Positions 16,065 through 24,548 of a stretch of 33,508 bases of DNA are shown in pieces. Source of the DNA: Candidatus Omnitrophota bacterium (lineage in GTDB: Bacteria > Omnitrophota > Gorgyraeia > Gygaellales > Profunditerraquicolaceae); NCBI GenBank assembly GCA_029563245.1, contig JAKQSG010000009.1, positions 1 to 33,508 on the forward strand. The letters run 5' to 3'. Below the pieces are notes generated by a model. That model had not been told where the DNA came from. It was given only the letters and a program-made list of their open reading frames with translations, and ran no database searches. Both the position numbers and the translations under genes were made by a program. Within the stretch, counting starts at the first letter, position 1, and each line of letters starts with the position of its first letter.

Positions 16065-17189
16065 ATGGCCAACCATCTGGAGAGTTTTTTAAGCGCGGCA
16101 AGAAGAGTCCTGCGTCCTGGAGAAAGTCGGGGATTAGGTTTTGTTTTACCCCATGAATACAAAAGAATACTGGTTGTGCGCACGGACAGAATTGGGGATG
16201 TGGTTTTGTCTACCCCAGTCATTAAAGTTCTGCGGGATAATTATCCGCATGCCTTTATCGCGATGATGGTTTCCCCTCATTCTAAAGAGATTGTGGAAGG
16301 GAATCCTTATCTTGATGAAGTAGTGCTTTATGATAAAGACGCTAAAGAAAAGGGGTGGCTTTCTTCTATTAAGTTCTCACGGAAATTGAATAAAAGCAAG
16401 TTCGATATAGCAATAATCCTGCATCCGACTAACCGGGTTCATCTGATATCGTATTTAGCCGGCATCCCTAAAAGGATAGGTTATGATAGAAAGATGGGCT
16501 TTCTTTTAACCGATAAATTCAGCCATACAAAGCAGTTAGGCCAGAAACATGAATTAGAATATAACCTAGATTTATTGGAGAATTTAGGGCTGAGGATAGA
16601 TGATAAGAAGCTTTTTATGCCTATAAGGTCTGCCTCTGAAGAATGGGCGGAAGATTTTTTTAAATCGCAGGGGATTAATAATGCCGATAAGCTCCTACTT
16701 ATTAATCCTGCGGCAAGTTGTCCTTCAAAGATTTGGCCTTCAGATCGTTTTGCGCAGGTAGCAGAGAGGTTGGCCCAAAGATACGGCCTAAAGGTTATAA
16801 TCGTCTGTGGGCCTAAGGATGTTTTTATTGCTGAGAAGGTTATTGCTCAGATGAAGATTCCTGCCTATTCCTTGGCGGGTAAGGTTTCGCTTTCTCAACT
16901 GGCCAGCCTGTTGAAGAGGTCCGCTTTATTTATCTCGAATGATTCCGGGCCAGTGCATATCGCTTCGGCTTTGGGGGTTGCGGTAATCTCTATTTTCGGT
17001 AGAAAACAGAAAGGTTTAAGCCCTAAGCGCTGGGGGCCGATAGGTATTAGGGGCAAGGCATTGCATAAAGATGTGGGTTGTATTAATTGCCTGGCCCATA
17101 ATTGCAAGAAGGAGTTTGCCTGCCTTAAGGCAATTACCGTAGAAGATGTATTAGGGGCTGCGGACAACTTATTGAGATGCGGGGTTTAA
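16065..17189 (+). CDS. GT9 heptosyltransferase-like protein
   Basis: From ATG 16065 this is a 374-residue GT9 protein. The GT9 fold starts around residue 34 with YKRILVVRTDRIGDVVLSTP. NPAASCPSKIWP, ISNDSGPVHIASALG and the C-terminal Cys cluster (339, 342, 347, 353) with LKAITVEDVL follow. The frame stays open back to 15945 and a TTG at 15957 is possible. However, residues upstream of 16065 look non-family and lie beside a broken GT9-like start, so I prefer 16065. The roughly 30 residues before the fold (MANHLESFLSAARRVLR) form an amphipathic helix not usual for WaaC/WaaF and could aid membrane contact. The acceptor is unknown. Confidence 0.86.
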   Translation: MANHLESFLSAARRVLRPGESRGLGFVLPHEYKRILVVRTDRIGDVVLSTPVIKVLRDNYPHAFIAMMVSPHSKEIVEGNPYLDEVVLYDKDAKEKGWLSSIKFSRKLNKSKFDIAIILHPTNRVHLISYLAGIPKRIGYDRKMGFLLTDKFSHTKQLGQKHELEYNLDLLENLGLRIDDKKLFMPIRSASEEWAEDFFKSQGINNADKLLLINPAASCPSKIWPSDRFAQVAERLAQRYGLKVIIVCGPKDVFIAEKVIAQMKIPAYSLAGKVSLSQLASLLKRSALFISNDSGPVHIASALGVAVISIFGRKQKGLSPKRWGPIGIRGKALHKDVGCINCLAHNCKKEFACLKAITVEDVLGAADNLLRCGV

Positions 17190-17220
17190 GAACGCCGTAT
17201 TTCTTTTGCCCTTTTTATAG

Positions 17221-17248
17221 TTGATTTAGTTTATAATTATGCTAAAAT
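17221..17248 (+). promoter_or_regulatory. strong sigma70-type promoter for the Kdo/Lpt operon
   Basis: TTGATT (17221-17226) and TAAAAT (17243-17248) are separated by 16 nt, with an extended -10 TG at 17240-17241. A second possible -10, TATAAT, lies at 17232-17237. This is in the 107-nt gap after the last GT9 gene and about 50 nt before ATG 17297. It would drive the kinase, kdsB, kdsA, kdsD, kdsC, the LptC/LptA-like gene and lptB. Confidence 0.62.
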
Positions 17249-17296
17249 TATTACTTCAAAGTGCTTAAGGCGGTTAAATAAAATTTCCCATAAAAT

Positions 17297-18310
17297 ATGA
17301 AAAGACTTAAGGATATAGTAAAAAAGTTTAAGCGCGCGCGCATTTTAGTTATTGGCGACTTAATTTTAGATGAGTATATCTGGGGGAAAGTCGAGCGGAT
17401 CTCCCCGGAGGCTCCGGTTCCGGTAGTGTGGGCAAATAAAGAGACTCACCTCCCGGGAGGGGCGGCTAATGTGGCAAATAATATCAGTTCCTACGGGGCT
17501 TGTGTTTCTTTAGCCGGAGTTATAGGAGAGGACAAAAACGCAGGCATACTCAAAGGTGTATTAAAAAAAGCAAACATTGATACAAAAGGAGTTTTTGTTT
17601 CTCCTGGCAGATGCACGACGGTAAAAACCCGCATTATCTGTGGGCATCAGCAGATAGTAAGGGTTGATTGGGAGCATACCGAAACATTGCCCAAGAAGAC
17701 AATCTGCAGGATTTTCAATTTTATCAGGAGAAATATTAACGCCTTTGATGCCATTATCATAGAGGATTACGGTAAGGGGGTAATTAACCCTCAGCTTCTT
17801 GAGGGCTTAATCCTTCTTGCCCAGTCGAATAAGAAAATAATTTTGGTTGACCCTAAAGAGGATCATTTTCAGTATTACCGCGGAGTTACCTCTATTACTC
17901 CTAACCGCAAGGAGCTAGAGAATGCCGTAAGAAATCTGAAAATTAATGATAAGGGAAATAAGCTAAAGCTGGAGAGCGACAAGCTTTTTGATGATTCCGA
18001 TATTGAGGCAGCCGGTAAGCAAATATTGGAATATCTGGGGCTTGATTCTTTACTGGTTACATTAGGGGAACAGGGGGTTAAGTTATTTGAATATAATGGG
18101 AGGGTAACAAATATCCCTACGGTAGCTCAGGAGGTCTTTGATGTTTCCGGTGCCGGAGATACGGTGATTGCCACTTTTGCCTTGAGCCTGGCTGTAGGTG
18201 CCAGCAAAGTAGAGGCAGCTCATATCGCTAATTATGCCGCCGGGATTGTTGTAGGTAAAATAGGTACGGCTACCTTAACTTCAGATGAGTTGATAAGGGG
18301 GTTAGGTTAA
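17297..18310 (+). CDS. rfaE1: D-glycero-beta-D-manno-heptose-7-phosphate kinase-like (RfaE1/HldA domain)
   Basis: This 337-residue PfkB-family kinase resembles the N-terminal half of HldE (RfaE), which makes heptose 1,7-bisphosphate for ADP-heptose. Seen are ILVIGDLILDEYIWG (16-30), RISPEAPVPVV, the substrate-site GGAANVANN (54-62), EDYGKGV, LVDPK, and the catalytic GAGDT (285-289, Asp288). The C-terminal adenylyltransferase of bifunctional HldE is absent, so a separate HldC-type enzyme would be needed; none is in the window. ATG 17297 lies downstream of a good promoter, and the stop overlaps kdsB (TAATG). Other PfkB sugar kinases are possible, but the ISPEAPVPV region favours the RfaE group. 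Confidence 0.85.
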   Translation: MKRLKDIVKKFKRARILVIGDLILDEYIWGKVERISPEAPVPVVWANKETHLPGGAANVANNISSYGACVSLAGVIGEDKNAGILKGVLKKANIDTKGVFVSPGRCTTVKTRIICGHQQIVRVDWEHTETLPKKTICRIFNFIRRNINAFDAIIIEDYGKGVINPQLLEGLILLAQSNKKIILVDPKEDHFQYYRGVTSITPNRKELENAVRNLKINDKGNKLKLESDKLFDDSDIEAAGKQILEYLGLDSLLVTLGEQGVKLFEYNGRVTNIPTVAQEVFDVSGAGDTVIATFALSLAVGASKVEAAHIANYAAGIVVGKIGTATLTSDELIRGLG

Positions 18311-19053
18311 TGATGGATGTGATAGGGGTTATACCGGCAAGATATTCTTCAACCCGTTTTCACGGCAAGGTCCTGGCGGATATAATGGGCAAGCCCATGA
18401 TTCAACATGTCTGGGAGAGGGTAAAACAGGCAAGGATGCTGGATGATATTATCGTTGCCTGCGACCATGAAGAGGTTGCAGAGGTTGCTTTAGGGTTCGG
18501 TGCAAAGGTAGTAATGACTTCCAAGTCGCATGTTTGCGGTACCGATAGAATTGCCGAGGTAATTAACCCTTTGGATGTAAAGATAGTGGTTAACATCCAG
18601 GCAGATGAACCCTTAATCCATCCGACCATGATTGATAGCCTCGCACGCGCCTTACTGGAAGATAACTCTGTTTCCATGGCTACAATTATGAAGAGGATAG
18701 TTGATCCAGCTTTAATAAACGATTCTAATGTTGTTAAGGTGGTAACAGATAAGAATAATTTCGCTTTATATTTCTCGCGTAGCGTTATTCCCTATGCAGC
18801 AGCTAATTCGGATGTAAAGGATCCGCAATATTTTAAGCATATCGGGCTTTACGGTTATACCAAGGACTTCCTTTTTATCTACAAGAACCTTCCGGTTTCG
18901 GATTTAGAGAGAAGCGAAAAACTGGAACAATTAAGGGTGTTGGAGGAAGGGTTTAAGATTAAGGTTATTGAGACAATGTTTGATACTATCGGCATTGATA
19001 CCCCTGATGATTTGCTTAAGGTTGAGGAGTATCTTAAGAAAGAGGCGATATGA
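18310..19053 (+). CDS. kdsB: 3-deoxy-manno-octulosonate cytidylyltransferase (CMP-Kdo synthetase)
   Basis: KdsB activates Kdo with CTP to CMP-Kdo, the donor for WaaA. The 247-residue protein has PARYSSTRFHGK (9-20), the CTP-site motif CGTDR (76-80), and QADEP (97-101, with the metal-binding Asp99), where many orthologues read QGDEP. DTIGIDTPDDL appears near the C-terminus. The length is normal. It overlaps the upstream kinase stop by one base and the kdsA start by four (ATGA), so the three are coupled. A second ATG at 18313 is equally possible. Confidence 0.95.
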   Translation: MMDVIGVIPARYSSTRFHGKVLADIMGKPMIQHVWERVKQARMLDDIIVACDHEEVAEVALGFGAKVVMTSKSHVCGTDRIAEVINPLDVKIVVNIQADEPLIHPTMIDSLARALLEDNSVSMATIMKRIVDPALINDSNVVKVVTDKNNFALYFSRSVIPYAAANSDVKDPQYFKHIGLYGYTKDFLFIYKNLPVSDLERSEKLEQLRVLEEGFKIKVIETMFDTIGIDTPDDLLKVEEYLKKEAI

Positions 19054-19880
19054 TGCGGCAGGTGAGCCTAGGCAATATTAAGATCGGCCAGGGGAGTAAG
19101 TTAATTCTTATTGCCGGGCCGTGCGTGATTGAATCGGAGGGCTCCTGTTTGAATATTGCCAAAAGGATTAAGGATATTACCTCAGGTTTAGGGGTTCCTT
19201 TTATATTCAAGTCGAGTTTTGATAAGGCTAACCGGCTTTCCCTGGAATCTTTCAGAGGGCCGGGTATAAAAAAAGGGCTGGATATATTAAGAAATATTAA
19301 GAAGAAAATAAAGGTCCCCATATTAAGCGACGTACATTGCGTAAAGGATATCTTTGAGGCTGCAAAGGTGTTGGATATTATCCAAATTCCCGCTTTCTTA
19401 AGCCGCCAAACCGATATCGTTGTTTCTGCAGCCAAGACCGGTAAGATAGTGAATATAAAGAAGGGGCAATTCTTGGCGCCTTGGGATATTCTGCCGATAA
19501 TTAAGAAAGTAGAATCTACGGGCAATAGGAATATTATTATTACTGAGCGCGGGGTATCTTTCGGGTATAACAATCTAGTTACTGATTTCAGGGCTTTAGA
19601 AATTATGCGTCAATTCGGCTATCCGGTAATTTATGATGCTACCCATAGTATCCAGATACCCGGGGGCAAGGGGAATTGTTCTTCGGGACAGCGCCAGTTT
19701 GTAGAAGGTTTATCCCGAGCAGCAGTTGCCTTTGGATGCGATGGGTTGTTTCTGGAGGTCCATTCTGATCCGGATAAGGCGCTTTGCGATGGATCAAATA
19801 TGATCGATCTTAAGGGGTTAGAGAAATTGCTTAAACAGGTAGTTAAAATAAGGCGTTCTTTAGGAGAAGAGGAGAGTTAA
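19050..19880 (+). CDS. kdsA: 3-deoxy-8-phosphooctulonate synthase, metal-dependent class
   Basis: KdsA condenses phosphoenolpyruvate with arabinose 5-phosphate to Kdo-8-phosphate. The 276-residue TIM barrel has IAGPCVIESE (21-30), KSSFDKANR, SRQTD and ITERG. The four metal ligands of the Aquifex enzyme (Cys11, His185, Glu222, Asp233) appear here at Cys25, His199, Glu236 and Asp247, all with the same offset of 14. That places it in the metal-requiring class; the metal-free enzymes have Asn in place of the Cys. It overlaps kdsB by ATGA, and its stop abuts the kdsD GTG with no spacer. Confidence 0.96.
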   Translation: MMRQVSLGNIKIGQGSKLILIAGPCVIESEGSCLNIAKRIKDITSGLGVPFIFKSSFDKANRLSLESFRGPGIKKGLDILRNIKKKIKVPILSDVHCVKDIFEAAKVLDIIQIPAFLSRQTDIVVSAAKTGKIVNIKKGQFLAPWDILPIIKKVESTGNRNIIITERGVSFGYNNLVTDFRALEIMRQFGYPVIYDATHSIQIPGGKGNCSSGQRQFVEGLSRAAVAFGCDGLFLEVHSDPDKALCDGSNMIDLKGLEKLLKQVVKIRRSLGEEES

Positions 19881-20849
19881 GTGAAGATAAATGTTTTAAG
19901 GAGGGGCAGAGAGGTTCTGGAGACCGAGGCTTCGGCTATAAGGGACCTTAAGAGCCGTATCAACGGTAATTTTAAGCAGGCAATAAACCTAATTCTAAAG
20001 ACTAAGGGTAGGGTTGTTGTAAGCGGTATGGGAAAGACCGGGATAATTGCCCAGAAGTTTTCCGCCACCCTGGCTTCAACCGGAACTCCCAGTTTATTTT
20101 TACATACTGCCGAGGCTATACACGGAGATTTAGGAAAGGTTACCTCTTCTGACGTGGTGGTTATTCTTTCTAATAGCGGTTCAACTGAGGAGATGAGGAA
20201 GCTACTGCCTCTTTTAAAAAAAATAGGTTGTAAGGTAATTGCCCTGACCGGTAATACTAAGTCAATCCTGGGCAAATACAGCGATGTGGTTTTAGATGTA
20301 TCAGTAAGAAAAGAGGCCTGTCCCTTAGGTTTAGCTCCTACTGCGTCTACTACGGCATCTTTAGCAATGAGCGATGCCTTGGCAGTATGTTTATTGGAAT
20401 TAAAAGGTTTTAAGGAGAAAGATTTTGCCTTTTTCCATCCCGGCGGCGCATTAGGGAGGCGGTTGCTTTTAACCGTGGCAGATATTATGCGTACCGGAAA
20501 GGATAACCCGATAGTTAAGGAGAGGGAAAAAGTTTCCGAAGTACTTCTTAAAATTACTCAGTCCCGCGCAGGTTCGGCTACGGTAGTGGATAAGTCCGGA
20601 AAGTTAACGGGGATATTTACAGACGGGGATTTGCGCCGTAACCTCAAAACAGATGCGCGTATGCCCTTTCGCAATATAAGCGAAGTGATGACTAAGAATC
20701 CTTCGGTAATAACCGAGGATATGCTGGCGGCTGAGGCAATGCGGATTATGCAGGATAGGCGTATTGATGAGCTTCCGGTAATTGATAAGAAGAGGCGCCC
20801 GGTGGGGTTATTGGATGTTCAGGATTTACTTAAAGCAGGCTTAGTTTAG
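19881..20849 (+). CDS. kdsD: arabinose-5-phosphate isomerase (KpsF/GutQ family)
   Basis: KdsD interconverts ribulose 5-phosphate and arabinose 5-phosphate, the entry step to Kdo. The 322-residue protein has a SIS domain (about 35-175) with VVSGMGKTG, the HTAEAIHGDLG block, SNSGSTEE (98-105) and FFHPGGALGRRL (His186), then two CBS domains (about 200-320) ending in DELPVIDKKRRPVGLLDVQDL. The CBS pair is usual for this family and may bind an adenine or sugar nucleotide. The start is GTG 19881 directly after the kdsA stop, with GGAGAG upstream. Its place between kdsA and kdsC makes the Kdo role more likely than gutitol metabolism. Confidence 0.94.
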   Translation: MKINVLRRGREVLETEASAIRDLKSRINGNFKQAINLILKTKGRVVVSGMGKTGIIAQKFSATLASTGTPSLFLHTAEAIHGDLGKVTSSDVVVILSNSGSTEEMRKLLPLLKKIGCKVIALTGNTKSILGKYSDVVLDVSVRKEACPLGLAPTASTTASLAMSDALAVCLLELKGFKEKDFAFFHPGGALGRRLLLTVADIMRTGKDNPIVKEREKVSEVLLKITQSRAGSATVVDKSGKLTGIFTDGDLRRNLKTDARMPFRNISEVMTKNPSVITEDMLAAEAMRIMQDRRIDELPVIDKKRRPVGLLDVQDLLKAGLV

Positions 20850-20859
20850 CTATTTTTAT

Positions 20860-21393
20860 ATGGAAGACAACAAAAAAATAAAAGAATTTGCGAGTAAGAT
20901 AAAATTGCTGCTTTTGGATGTTGACGGAGTGCTTACCGACGGGCGTATCATTTATGACTCCCGGGGCAGGGATTCTAAGTTTTTCGATGTGCACGACGGG
21001 CTGGGGGTATATCTCTTAAGCAAGGCAGGGGTAAAGACTGTCCTTATCACTGCCAAGAGTTCCGCTACTATTAAGCCTCGGGCAAGGGATATGCGTGTGG
21101 AAGAGGTCTTTGGCGATGTCTCACCTAAAAGCGCTATACTGGGCAAGCTTCTTAAGAAGTATAACGTCAGCGAAGAAGAGGTTTGTTTTGTCGGGGATGA
21201 TCTTGTAGACCTAGGCTTAATGAGGCTGGTTGGGTTTGGAGTTGCCGTGGTCAATGCCTGTTCGGAGATAAAAAACGCAGCTTCTTATGTAACTATAAAA
21301 CATGGCGGTCGGGGGGCAGTAAGAGAGATAGCGGAATTGATTCTTAAGTCCCAAGGGAAGTGGGATGCCATTATAAGGAATTATGAATTATAA
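20860..21393 (+). CDS. kdsC: 3-deoxy-D-manno-octulosonate 8-phosphate phosphatase
   Basis: KdsC removes phosphate from Kdo-8-phosphate. This 177-residue HAD protein is the capless tetrameric type: motif I LDVDGVLTDG (Asp20, Asp22), VHDGLGVYLL, motif II ITAKSS (the family usually has ITGRxS), GDVSPK, motif IV VGDDLVDLGLM, and the C-terminal GGRGAVREI that reaches the neighbouring active site in the tetramer. The length is typical. It follows kdsD by 10 nt and overlaps the LptC/LptA-like gene by 11 nt. Confidence 0.93.
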   Translation: MEDNKKIKEFASKIKLLLLDVDGVLTDGRIIYDSRGRDSKFFDVHDGLGVYLLSKAGVKTVLITAKSSATIKPRARDMRVEEVFGDVSPKSAILGKLLKKYNVSEEEVCFVGDDLVDLGLMRLVGFGVAVVNACSEIKNAASYVTIKHGGRGAVREIAELILKSQGKWDAIIRNYEL

Positions 21394-22279
21394 AAGTATA
21401 TATCTACTTTTATTTTTGTGTTTTTTCTTTCCCTCTTTTGTATTTGCGAATGTTATTCCTGATCAATCCGCTCAGCAGATAAGTGATTTTTCTTTAGTGG
21501 GCTATGAGGAAAAAGGCAAAAAGAGCTGGGATATATCCGGGCGTTCAGCGGATATCTTTACGGAGGTGGTTAAGCTAAAAGACGTAAACGGGAATTTATA
21601 CGGCAAAGATGAAGACGTTAACCTTACCGCTAAAAAAGGTGATTTTAATAAGGAGGACGGCAAGGTTTCCTTAAAAGAGGATGTGGTTATTACTACATCT
21701 CAAGGCGCAAGGCTTACTACTGATTCCATGGATTGGGACAGGAAGAATCAGGTGGTTACAACTAAGGATAGGGTTAACATAGATAAGGATAATATAAATA
21801 TCGTAGGAATCGGGGCGCATGGGGAGCCGGGGTTAAACAGGATGGCTTTAAATAAAGATGTACGTGTTGACATTAATCCGCTTGGCCCCGAGGATAGTAT
21901 TGATGATTTAGTGATTAAGGACAGGGTCATAATAACCTGCGACGGGCCGATGGAGGTGGATTACGCCAAGAATATCGCCTCTTTTAATATTAATGTCAGG
22001 GTGGAAAGGCCAGATATCATTATCTATAGCGATAAGATGGATATTTATTTTACAGCCCAAGATAAAGGTTCTAAGTCTATTAAGACGGCCGAATCAATGG
22101 CCGGGAGTATAGACAGGATCGTAGCCAGTGGTAACGTGAGGATAGTGCGCGGGGACAATGTCTCCTACAGTCAGGAGGCTGTATATACTGCGCAGGATAA
22201 GAGGATTGTCTTGAACGGCCGTCCAAAATTAGTTTTTTATTCTATGGAAGAGTTTAAAAATGCATCTTTTGGAGATTAA
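21383..22279 (+). CDS. LptC/LptA-like periplasmic LPS-transport protein
   Basis: This 298-residue exported protein has a signal peptide (about 1-22, ending FVFA before Asn23). The following beta-rich region resembles LptC ([22 protein letters not shown], then repeats with [18 protein letters not shown]). A C-terminal OstA/LptA-like stretch follows (about 185-285), with [31 protein letters not shown] and [18 protein letters not shown]. LptC and LptA are normally separate proteins forming the periplasmic bridge that carries LPS from LptBFG to LptD. Here one protein seems to hold both kinds of jelly-roll unit. The 20-nt overlap with lptB supports the role. A long LptC alone is the alternative. 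Confidence 0.83.
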   Translation: MNYKSIYLLLFLCFFFPSFVFANVIPDQSAQQISDFSLVGYEEKGKKSWDISGRSADIFTEVVKLKDVNGNLYGKDEDVNLTAKKGDFNKEDGKVSLKEDVVITTSQGARLTTDSMDWDRKNQVVTTKDRVNIDKDNINIVGIGAHGEPGLNRMALNKDVRVDINPLGPEDSIDDLVIKDRVIITCDGPMEVDYAKNIASFNINVRVERPDIIIYSDKMDIYFTAQDKGSKSIKTAESMAGSIDRIVASGNVRIVRGDNVSYSQEAVYTAQDKRIVLNGRPKLVFYSMEEFKNASFGD

Positions 22280-22982
22280 AGATTTAAGCAAGTCTTACGG
22301 TGAGAGAGAGGTCGTGCGCGGAGTCGATATTCTGGTTAAACGCGGCGAGATCGTTGGCCTCTTGGGTCCTAACGGGGCCGGGAAGACTACAACCTTTTAT
22401 ATGATCGTAGGTATTATCCCCCCTAACCGCGGTAGGATAGTATTTGATAATTATGATATTACTAATCTTCCTATCCATGAGCGCTGTCGTTTCGGCATAA
22501 GCTATCTCTCTCAAGAGGCCTCGATATTCAGAAAGCTTACCGTTGAAGAAAATATCCTGGCCATCCTGGAGACGCTGCCGATAGGAAGGGGTGAGAGGAA
22601 AAGAAGGCTGGATAGTTTGCTCAATGAGTTAAATATTGCACACTTAAGGAAGAATAAATCTTATACTTTATCGGGAGGAGAAAGAAGAAGGCTGGAGATT
22701 ACAAGGGCCTTGGTTACTAATCCCTCCTTTATATTATTGGATGAACCATTCTCCGGGATTGACCCGATCGTGGTTAACGAAGCCCAGGAAATTATTAAAG
22801 AGTTGAGAGAGAAGGGGCTGGGGATTTTGCTGACGGATCATAATGTAAGGGAAACATTATCCATAACTGACCGCGCATACCTTATAGCTGATGGCAAGAT
22901 TCTTATTTCTGGTACAGCCAGCGATCTCATCAGCAATACTAAGGCGCGGCAGGTTTATTTGGGAGAAAAATTCAAGATGTAG
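22260..22982 (+). CDS. lptB: LPS export ABC transporter ATP-binding protein
   Basis: LptB is the cytoplasmic ATPase that drives LPS extraction through LptFG. The 240-residue protein has Walker [10 protein letters not shown] (36-44), Q-loop Gln85 in [18 protein letters not shown] (very close to the LptB consensus), signature [11 protein letters not shown] (137-147), Walker [14 protein letters not shown] and H-loop His194 in [11 protein letters not shown]. It overlaps the preceding gene by 20 nt. No lptF or lptG genes follow. Trigger factor starts 24 nt later. Confidence 0.96.
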   Translation: MHLLEIKDLSKSYGEREVVRGVDILVKRGEIVGLLGPNGAGKTTTFYMIVGIIPPNRGRIVFDNYDITNLPIHERCRFGISYLSQEASIFRKLTVEENILAILETLPIGRGERKRRLDSLLNELNIAHLRKNKSYTLSGGERRRLEITRALVTNPSFILLDEPFSGIDPIVVNEAQEIIKELREKGLGILLTDHNVRETLSITDRAYLIADGKILISGTASDLISNTKARQVYLGEKFKM

Positions 22983-23006
22983 GTTTTTGCCTTCAGAAAG
23001 GAAAAT

Positions 23007-23885
23007 ATGAAAACGGAAGTAAAAAGGATCGATAATAACACAAGGGAGATTAATGTTGAGGTGAGCGGGGAGGTAGTCAAGAATAAGTTTGAAGAAGTCT
23101 TTAAGCGGATATCTTCAGAGGCTAAGGTTCCGGGGTTTAGGCCCGGGCATGCACCCAGGGATATCCTTGAAAAACAGTTTGGTGCCGCGGCCCATGAACA
23201 GGTCTTAAAAGAATTAATTCCGGATATTTATAATCAGGCGGTAAATAACGAGAAGCTTGATGTTATTGAGTTGCCACAGATATCAGAGGTAAAGCTCGAT
23301 AATGATACCCTCTCTTTTAAAGCCAAGGTAGAGATAAGCCCGGAGATTGATATTAAAGATTACAGGAACATTCCCCTCAACTACAAGAATGTAAGCGTTG
23401 CAGAAGATGAGGTGAAACGCAGCATAGATTCTTTTAAGGAATCGCGTAAGCTGGATAAATTAGATGATAGTCTGGCTAGATCATTGGGGTATCCTTCTTT
23501 AGCGGAGTTAGAGAAGGTATTAGAGAAACAGATTTTTCTCCAAAAGGAGAATAACCAGAGGCAAAAACTTGAAAGCGAGATTATCGATAATCTGCTGAAG
23601 GGGCTGGATTTTAAATTGCCCCAATCCTTAGTGAAGCGTCAATCGGAGGATATGCTTCGTCAGGCTAAGATTGATTTAGCCTTAAAAGGCGTCCCTCGCG
23701 AAAAGATAGACGCGCAGGAAAGCAAGATGCGCGAAGAATTAGAGCCTGAGGCAAGAAATCAGGTTAAGGTATACCTAGTTTTATCAGCAATAGCCAAGAA
23801 AGAGGCTATCACACTCGATGACCATATGCCGCGTAAGGTTATGGAGTTTTTGCTAAGGGAGGCCAATTGGAAGATAACAGATTAG
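23007..23885 (+). CDS. tig: trigger factor lacking the PPIase domain
   Basis: Trigger factor is the ribosome-bound chaperone that meets nascent chains. This protein has 292 residues against about 430 in typical members. The N-terminal ribosome-binding domain is intact (about 1-115), with the contact loop [13 protein letters not shown] (43-55). The arm region runs to about residue 146, and the C-terminal chaperone domain resumes at once with [17 protein letters not shown]. The FKBP-type isomerase domain that normally separates these parts is missing, and the frame is continuous, so it is not a sequencing break. SD AGAAAGGAA and ATG 23007 fit. ClpP follows, a common tig-clpP pairing. Confidence 0.92.
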   Translation: MKTEVKRIDNNTREINVEVSGEVVKNKFEEVFKRISSEAKVPGFRPGHAPRDILEKQFGAAAHEQVLKELIPDIYNQAVNNEKLDVIELPQISEVKLDNDTLSFKAKVEISPEIDIKDYRNIPLNYKNVSVAEDEVKRSIDSFKESRKLDKLDDSLARSLGYPSLAELEKVLEKQIFLQKENNQRQKLESEIIDNLLKGLDFKLPQSLVKRQSEDMLRQAKIDLALKGVPREKIDAQESKMREELEPEARNQVKVYLVLSAIAKKEAITLDDHMPRKVMEFLLREANWKITD

Positions 23886-23902
23886 TTATTAAGGAGGTGG
23901 GT

Positions 23903-24511
23903 ATGGGTATAAGAAATCAGACTTTGGTGCCTATGGTCATTGAGCAGACCGCAAGGGGATATGAAAGGGCGTATGATATATATTCCCGTCTTTTAAAAGA
24001 CCGTATTGTCTTTATCGGTACCCCTATTGATGATTATATAGCTAACCTAATTATTGCCCAGATCCTATTTTTACAGATGGAGGATTTCAGTAAAGATATA
24101 AATGTTTATATTAATTCTCCGGGAGGATCTGTTACCGCGGGTTTGGCCATATACGATACAATGCAGTTTGTGAAATGCGATATAGCTACTTACTGCCTGG
24201 GACAGGCCTCTAGTATGGGTGCGCTATTGCTAGCTGCCGGCACCAGGGGGAAGCGTCAGTCTCTGCCTAATTCAAGGGTTATGATCCATCAGCCCTGGGG
24301 AGGGGTTCAGGGCCAAGCCGAGGATATTTCGCGCCATGCTAAAGAAATTTTAAATATGCGCGATAAAATTAACCAGATACTGGCTCAACACACGGGCCAG
24401 CCTTTAGAGAAGGTACAAAAGGATACCGACAGGGATTATTTTATGTCTGCCCAAGAAGCCAAGGAATACGGGTTGGTTGATGAAGTAATCATACCGGGTA
24501 AGAAAAAATAA
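23903..24511 (+). CDS. clpP: ATP-dependent Clp protease proteolytic subunit
   Basis: ClpP is the serine peptidase chamber of Clp proteases. The 202-residue protein has the full triad: Ser104 (GQASSMGA), His129 (MIHQPWGG) and Asp178 ([10 protein letters not shown]). [21 protein letters not shown] is the usual N-terminus. I chose ATG 23903 because AAGGAGGTG lies directly upstream, rather than an in-frame TTG at 23867 inside tig. The usual partner clpX does not follow; an aminotransferase gene does, so the ATPase must be elsewhere. Confidence 0.97.
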   Translation: MGIRNQTLVPMVIEQTARGYERAYDIYSRLLKDRIVFIGTPIDDYIANLIIAQILFLQMEDFSKDINVYINSPGGSVTAGLAIYDTMQFVKCDIATYCLGQASSMGALLLAAGTRGKRQSLPNSRVMIHQPWGGVQGQAEDISRHAKEILNMRDKINQILAQHTGQPLEKVQKDTDRDYFMSAQEAKEYGLVDEVIIPGKKK

Positions 24512-24548
24512 TATTTTTTAAATATATTTTTAGAGAAAGGAAAATACG

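Noticed and set aside
19034-19573. 179-codon open frame on the minus strand opposite kdsA
   Set aside because: It lies fully opposite a well-supported kdsA, shows no family motif, and its composition (Ile/Leu/Ser/Pro-rich) is what reverse reading of this codon use gives.
24512-24548. AT-rich spacer after clpP as a terminator
   Set aside because: It is A/T-rich with only weak self-complementary AT runs and no GC-containing stem.
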